In this document: positions 35,759-37,580 of the stretch, piece after piece | Layout of the letters: every line of letters starts with the position of its first letter | Position numbering within the stretch: the stretch's first letter is position 1 | IMG/VR virus record: IMGVR_UViG_3300043446_004071 | Span: 1-37,580 of that record | DNA length: 37,580 nt | Reading direction: 5' to 3' (one strand) | From: a virus | The notes under the pieces: model-generated | What the model was told of the DNA's origin: nothing | The model's input: the letters and a program-made list of their open reading frames with translations, nothing else | Database searches by the model: none | Made by a program: the position numbers and the translations under genes

Positions 35759-36822
35759 CATTTTATTTCATTAGAAGCTTCCATATATCTGGTGTCATAT
35801 ATACCAATTCTTAAATTTCTGAATAGCTGGGCATCGGTAACACCTTTTGTATTTCTCCCTGCTTGATGGGATGACACAATATATGCATTATCCACAATAG
35901 CTCCTTCTTTATATATTTTAGTAGAAGCCCCAAATGAATTTTGATTAAAAGTAATATTTCCTACTATTATATAATTTACATTATTTAATCCTTTAGGTCC
36001 CCCGTAATTAATACCATACATACTTTTTTGTATTAATGTAGAGCTCTGTATTTTCTTATAGTAACCACTTTTATCACCAGTTATTTTTTCTAATTCATTT
36101 AAAAAATACTCAACTTCTGGTTCACTTTTTAATGACCTTATTCCTGAAAATTGACGATATGTCTCCCCCTTTAAAGAAATATAAACAGAGCCTTGATCTG
36201 TTTTTATTAAAAGGTCAGCTTTAGATGTTTCACCATCTGAATATTTAGTTCCAACTTCGCTTACAAAATAATGTATATCTTTACCTCCGGTTAAAGTTAT
36301 AGAATAACTATCTCCATCTATTTTAAAATTAATAATACCAGATTGTGAACCAGAATCAAATATTTTTTTTAAACAAGACTTAATATAACCAATTTGTTGT
36401 CTTTCCGTTCTAGTTACATCTACAAATAACTTAACTAGTACTATTGTGTCCTTTATTTTAAATTGAGTTTCATTTATTTTTTCTAAACTATATGGAGTAA
36501 ATATATTATCTTTGGAACTTATTTCATTTTGTAAAATAGCAAATAACATATTAGAAAATTTTTCCATATAATCACTAGTTGGGTATCTATTAGACCTTTT
36601 CATTAATCTTACTTCAACCACTTTTCCATTTATTACTACTTTAAATGGGTTTAATGTAGAAAAATAGTTAGAAAAAATCCTAGCAGAAGCTGCACCAAAT
36701 GTTCTAGTTATCATTGAACTTGATATATTTTCAATAAATGATTTTACAGAATTACCATTAATTACTGTCTTTCTAGGTTTTAATTTACTCCAATTATTTG
36801 GAGATATTGACCTATCTATCAT
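35758..36822 (-). CDS. Hypothetical late protein, possible PD-(D/E)XK-like nuclease fold
   Basis: 354 aa, ATG at 36822 behind an exact late promoter. The region KYSDGETSKADLLI, a short turn, then SVYISLKGETYRQFSG (about 193-224) has the D ... (x)-x-K spacing seen in PD-(D/E)XK nucleases of the S-x-K type. An Asn/Gly-rich segment (NYGGPKGLNNVNYIIVGNI) follows. The gene is particularly A+T-rich, and Ile/Ser/Lys-rich in product. It sits next to the capsid-targeted enzyme. Nuclease assignment is tentative; otherwise the family is unknown. Confidence 0.6.
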   Translation of the reverse strand: MIDRSISPNNWSKLKPRKTVINGNSVKSFIENISSSMITRTFGAASARIFSNYFSTLNPFKVVINGKVVEVRLMKRSNRYPTSDYMEKFSNMLFAILQNEISSKDNIFTPYSLEKINETQFKIKDTIVLVKLFVDVTRTERQQIGYIKSCLKKIFDSGSQSGIINFKIDGDSYSITLTGGKDIHYFVSEVGTKYSDGETSKADLLIKTDQGSVYISLKGETYRQFSGIRSLKSEPEVEYFLNELEKITGDKSGYYKKIQSSTLIQKSMYGINYGGPKGLNNVNYIIVGNITFNQNSFGASTKIYKEGAIVDNAYIVSSHQAGRNTKGVTDAQLFRNLRIGIYDTRYMEASNEIK

Positions 36823-36843
36823 TTTTTTCTAACTAATTCAAAA

Positions 36844-36851
36844 TATTTATA
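36844..36851 (-). promoter_or_regulatory. T4-type late promoter (TATAAATA, exact)
   Basis: Minus strand ATATATAAATATTTTG, 22 nt before the ATG at 36822, just after the mazG terminator. Confidence 0.78.
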
Positions 36852-36856
36852 TATTA

Positions 36857-36879
36857 AAAAAGGAGGCATATAACCTCCC
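36857..36879 (-). terminator. Rho-independent terminator after mazG
   Basis: A short stem GGAGG / CCTCC with a 7-nt loop, followed on the minus strand by TTTTTT, 12 nt after the mazG stop. The stem is short, but location and T run are right. Confidence 0.72.
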
Positions 36880-36891
36880 TTTCCTAAAATA

Positions 36892-37296
36892 TTAAATATC
36901 TCCTTCTTTTCTATTTTCAGAATACTCAATACTAAAAGTCCCTTCAGGATATCTAGAACTTAATTTTTCAAAATTCATTTGAATAATTTCTTCGAGAGAA
37001 ATTCCAAGTCCAATACAAGCTTGAGTAAGATACCAAATGACATCTCCCAATTCACGCTTTAGATGAAACAAATTTTCATCATTTACTGGCTTACCTTGGA
37101 AAATAATTTTTTTAATAATCTCTGTAAATTCACCCGCTTCTGCAGACATACCAACAGCAGCTGTAAGAAGCCTTTCTGTTGGGAAATTCTGCTCGTCTAA
37201 ATATTGAATTCTTTTTACAAAATCATTGTAATTTTTACTTGGATTTGATGTGGTAGTATCAACAAATTCAATATACTTATTAAGATCGATAGTCAT
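36892..37296 (-). CDS. mazG: MazG-like nucleotide pyrophosphohydrolase
   Basis: 134 aa; the ATG at 37296 overlaps the helicase stop (TAATG). The metal-binding motifs SAEAGEFTEIIKK (E-x-x-E) and LKRELGDVIWYL (E-x-x-D) define the all-alpha NTP pyrophosphatase fold. Cyanophages usually carry mazG; it has been proposed to lower (p)ppGpp or to clear dNTPs from degraded host DNA. It is the last gene of the replication unit with gp41, ending in a terminator. Confidence 0.93.
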   Translation of the reverse strand: MTIDLNKYIEFVDTTTSNPSKNYNDFVKRIQYLDEQNFPTERLLTAAVGMSAEAGEFTEIIKKIIFQGKPVNDENLFHLKRELGDVIWYLTQACIGLGISLEEIIQMNFEKLSSRYPEGTFSIEYSENRKEGDI

Positions 37297-37580
37297 TAAA
37301 ATTTAAATCCTCCAAATTTATCTTTTGATTTGTGTTTAGAATCCACTTCATTATCATAAGGTTCATTTAGTGCTTCGTCAAGTGCATCAACCTGAGCATT
37401 TTGTTCTACGTCATACAATCTCATTTTAGATTTGTCAATTCCCATCACAAATCTACGATACATAGAGACATCATTATCTCGATTTCGAATCTGCTTAAAC
37501 ATAACTTGATTTAATTGATCAAGTTCATCTGTTTTAATTAAAGCAACCATAGAATCGACGCAAGCTACAATTCCAAAACT
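37296..37580 (-). CDS. 41: Replicative DNA helicase, T4 gp41-like, C-terminal part
   Basis: The frame is open to the window edge (94 codons seen), so an internal ATG at 37550 is not the start. FGIVACVDSMVALIKTDEL, MFKQIRNRDND and RRFVMGIDKSKMRLYDVEQ match the end of gp41-type DnaB-family helicases, where F-G-(L/I)-x-A-x-x-D closes the ATPase core. An acidic and Lys-rich tail ending DKFGGFKF follows. The helicase unwinds DNA at the fork and pairs with the gp61 primase encoded at 28746-29738. Confidence 0.85.
   Translation of the reverse strand, partial: SFGIVACVDSMVALIKTDELDQLNQVMFKQIRNRDNDVSMYRRFVMGIDKSKMRLYDVEQNAQVDALDEALNEPYDNEVDSKHKSKDKFGGFKF

Noticed and set aside
1-37580. CRISPR arrays, insertion sequences or attachment sites
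   Set aside because: No regularly spaced repeats, transposase-like ORFs or terminal inverted repeats with target duplications were seen.

Overview
This window looks like part of the genome of a T4-like cyanophage (cyanomyovirus). It is A+T-rich and almost every gene lies on the minus strand in tightly overlapping runs. It has gp41-like helicase and gp61-like primase genes, nrdA/nrdB, mazG, T4-type late promoters (TATAAATA/AATAAATA), many low-complexity virion-type proteins, and cyanobacterium-directed genes: two high-light-inducible proteins, a peroxiredoxin, and an SLH-domain outer-membrane porin. I see no tRNA, CRISPR array or insertion sequence. The only stretch over 300 bases without a start-bearing gene (about 1660-2025) holds an open continuation of the beta-helix gene upstream of it.

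Layout, from the right-hand end leftwards along the minus strand. 37580-36892: C-terminus of the gp41-like helicase, then mazG, then a terminator. 36822-30759: late virion-type genes, each with or near a TATAAATA-like promoter. They include an enzyme fused to a T4-style capsid-targeting sequence. 30752-28746: small genes and the gp61 primase. 28749-24175: nrdA (split by an intein exactly at the catalytic cysteine), nrdB and a tiny lysine-rich ORF ending in a terminator. 24120-19534: four low-complexity genes sharing a recurring acidic 'EGYDLS'-type module, one carrying a HAD phosphatase domain. 19418-18993: the single plus-strand gene, a GIY-YIG endonuclease. 18928-16439: a small early gene, then a self-contained unit (host-type promoter, structured leader, secreted lysozyme-like protein, porin, terminator). 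16325-15226: six small genes coupled head to tail. 15178-5694: a 9.5-kb sugar and glycan cassette of thirteen genes. 5616-4652: an hli / tiny membrane peptide / hli / peroxiredoxin operon with its own host-type promoter and terminator. 4539-1: late beta-helix fibre-like genes and a coiled-coil fibre-type protein running off the window.

The genes fall into three programmes. Replication and nucleotide supply (gp41, gp61, mazG, NrdAB) is the T4 core. Virion genes sit behind late promoters. The accessory block 4652-19500 has instead several promoters of host sigma-70 type (TTGACA, 16-17 nt, -10 box). That block acts on the host envelope (porin, secreted lysozyme), on photoprotection (Hli, peroxiredoxin), and on sugars. 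The sugar cassette holds a kinase, a HAD phosphatase and a nucleotidyltransferase resembling the HldE/GmhB steps of heptose activation, a GDP-mannose 3,5-epimerase-like enzyme, five or more glycosyltransferase domains and three methyltransferase-like proteins. It looks able to make and attach an unusual methylated glycan; the target cannot be read from sequence.

Several genes are shorter than usual gene-calling limits and were found by hand (39-aa Hli, 28-aa membrane peptide, a chain of 39-49-aa ORFs, 56-aa and 52-aa late ORFs). Many start sites were moved downstream to ATGA/TGATG overlaps or to visible Shine-Dalgarno sequences. All functional calls are from reading motifs by eye; no database search was run.
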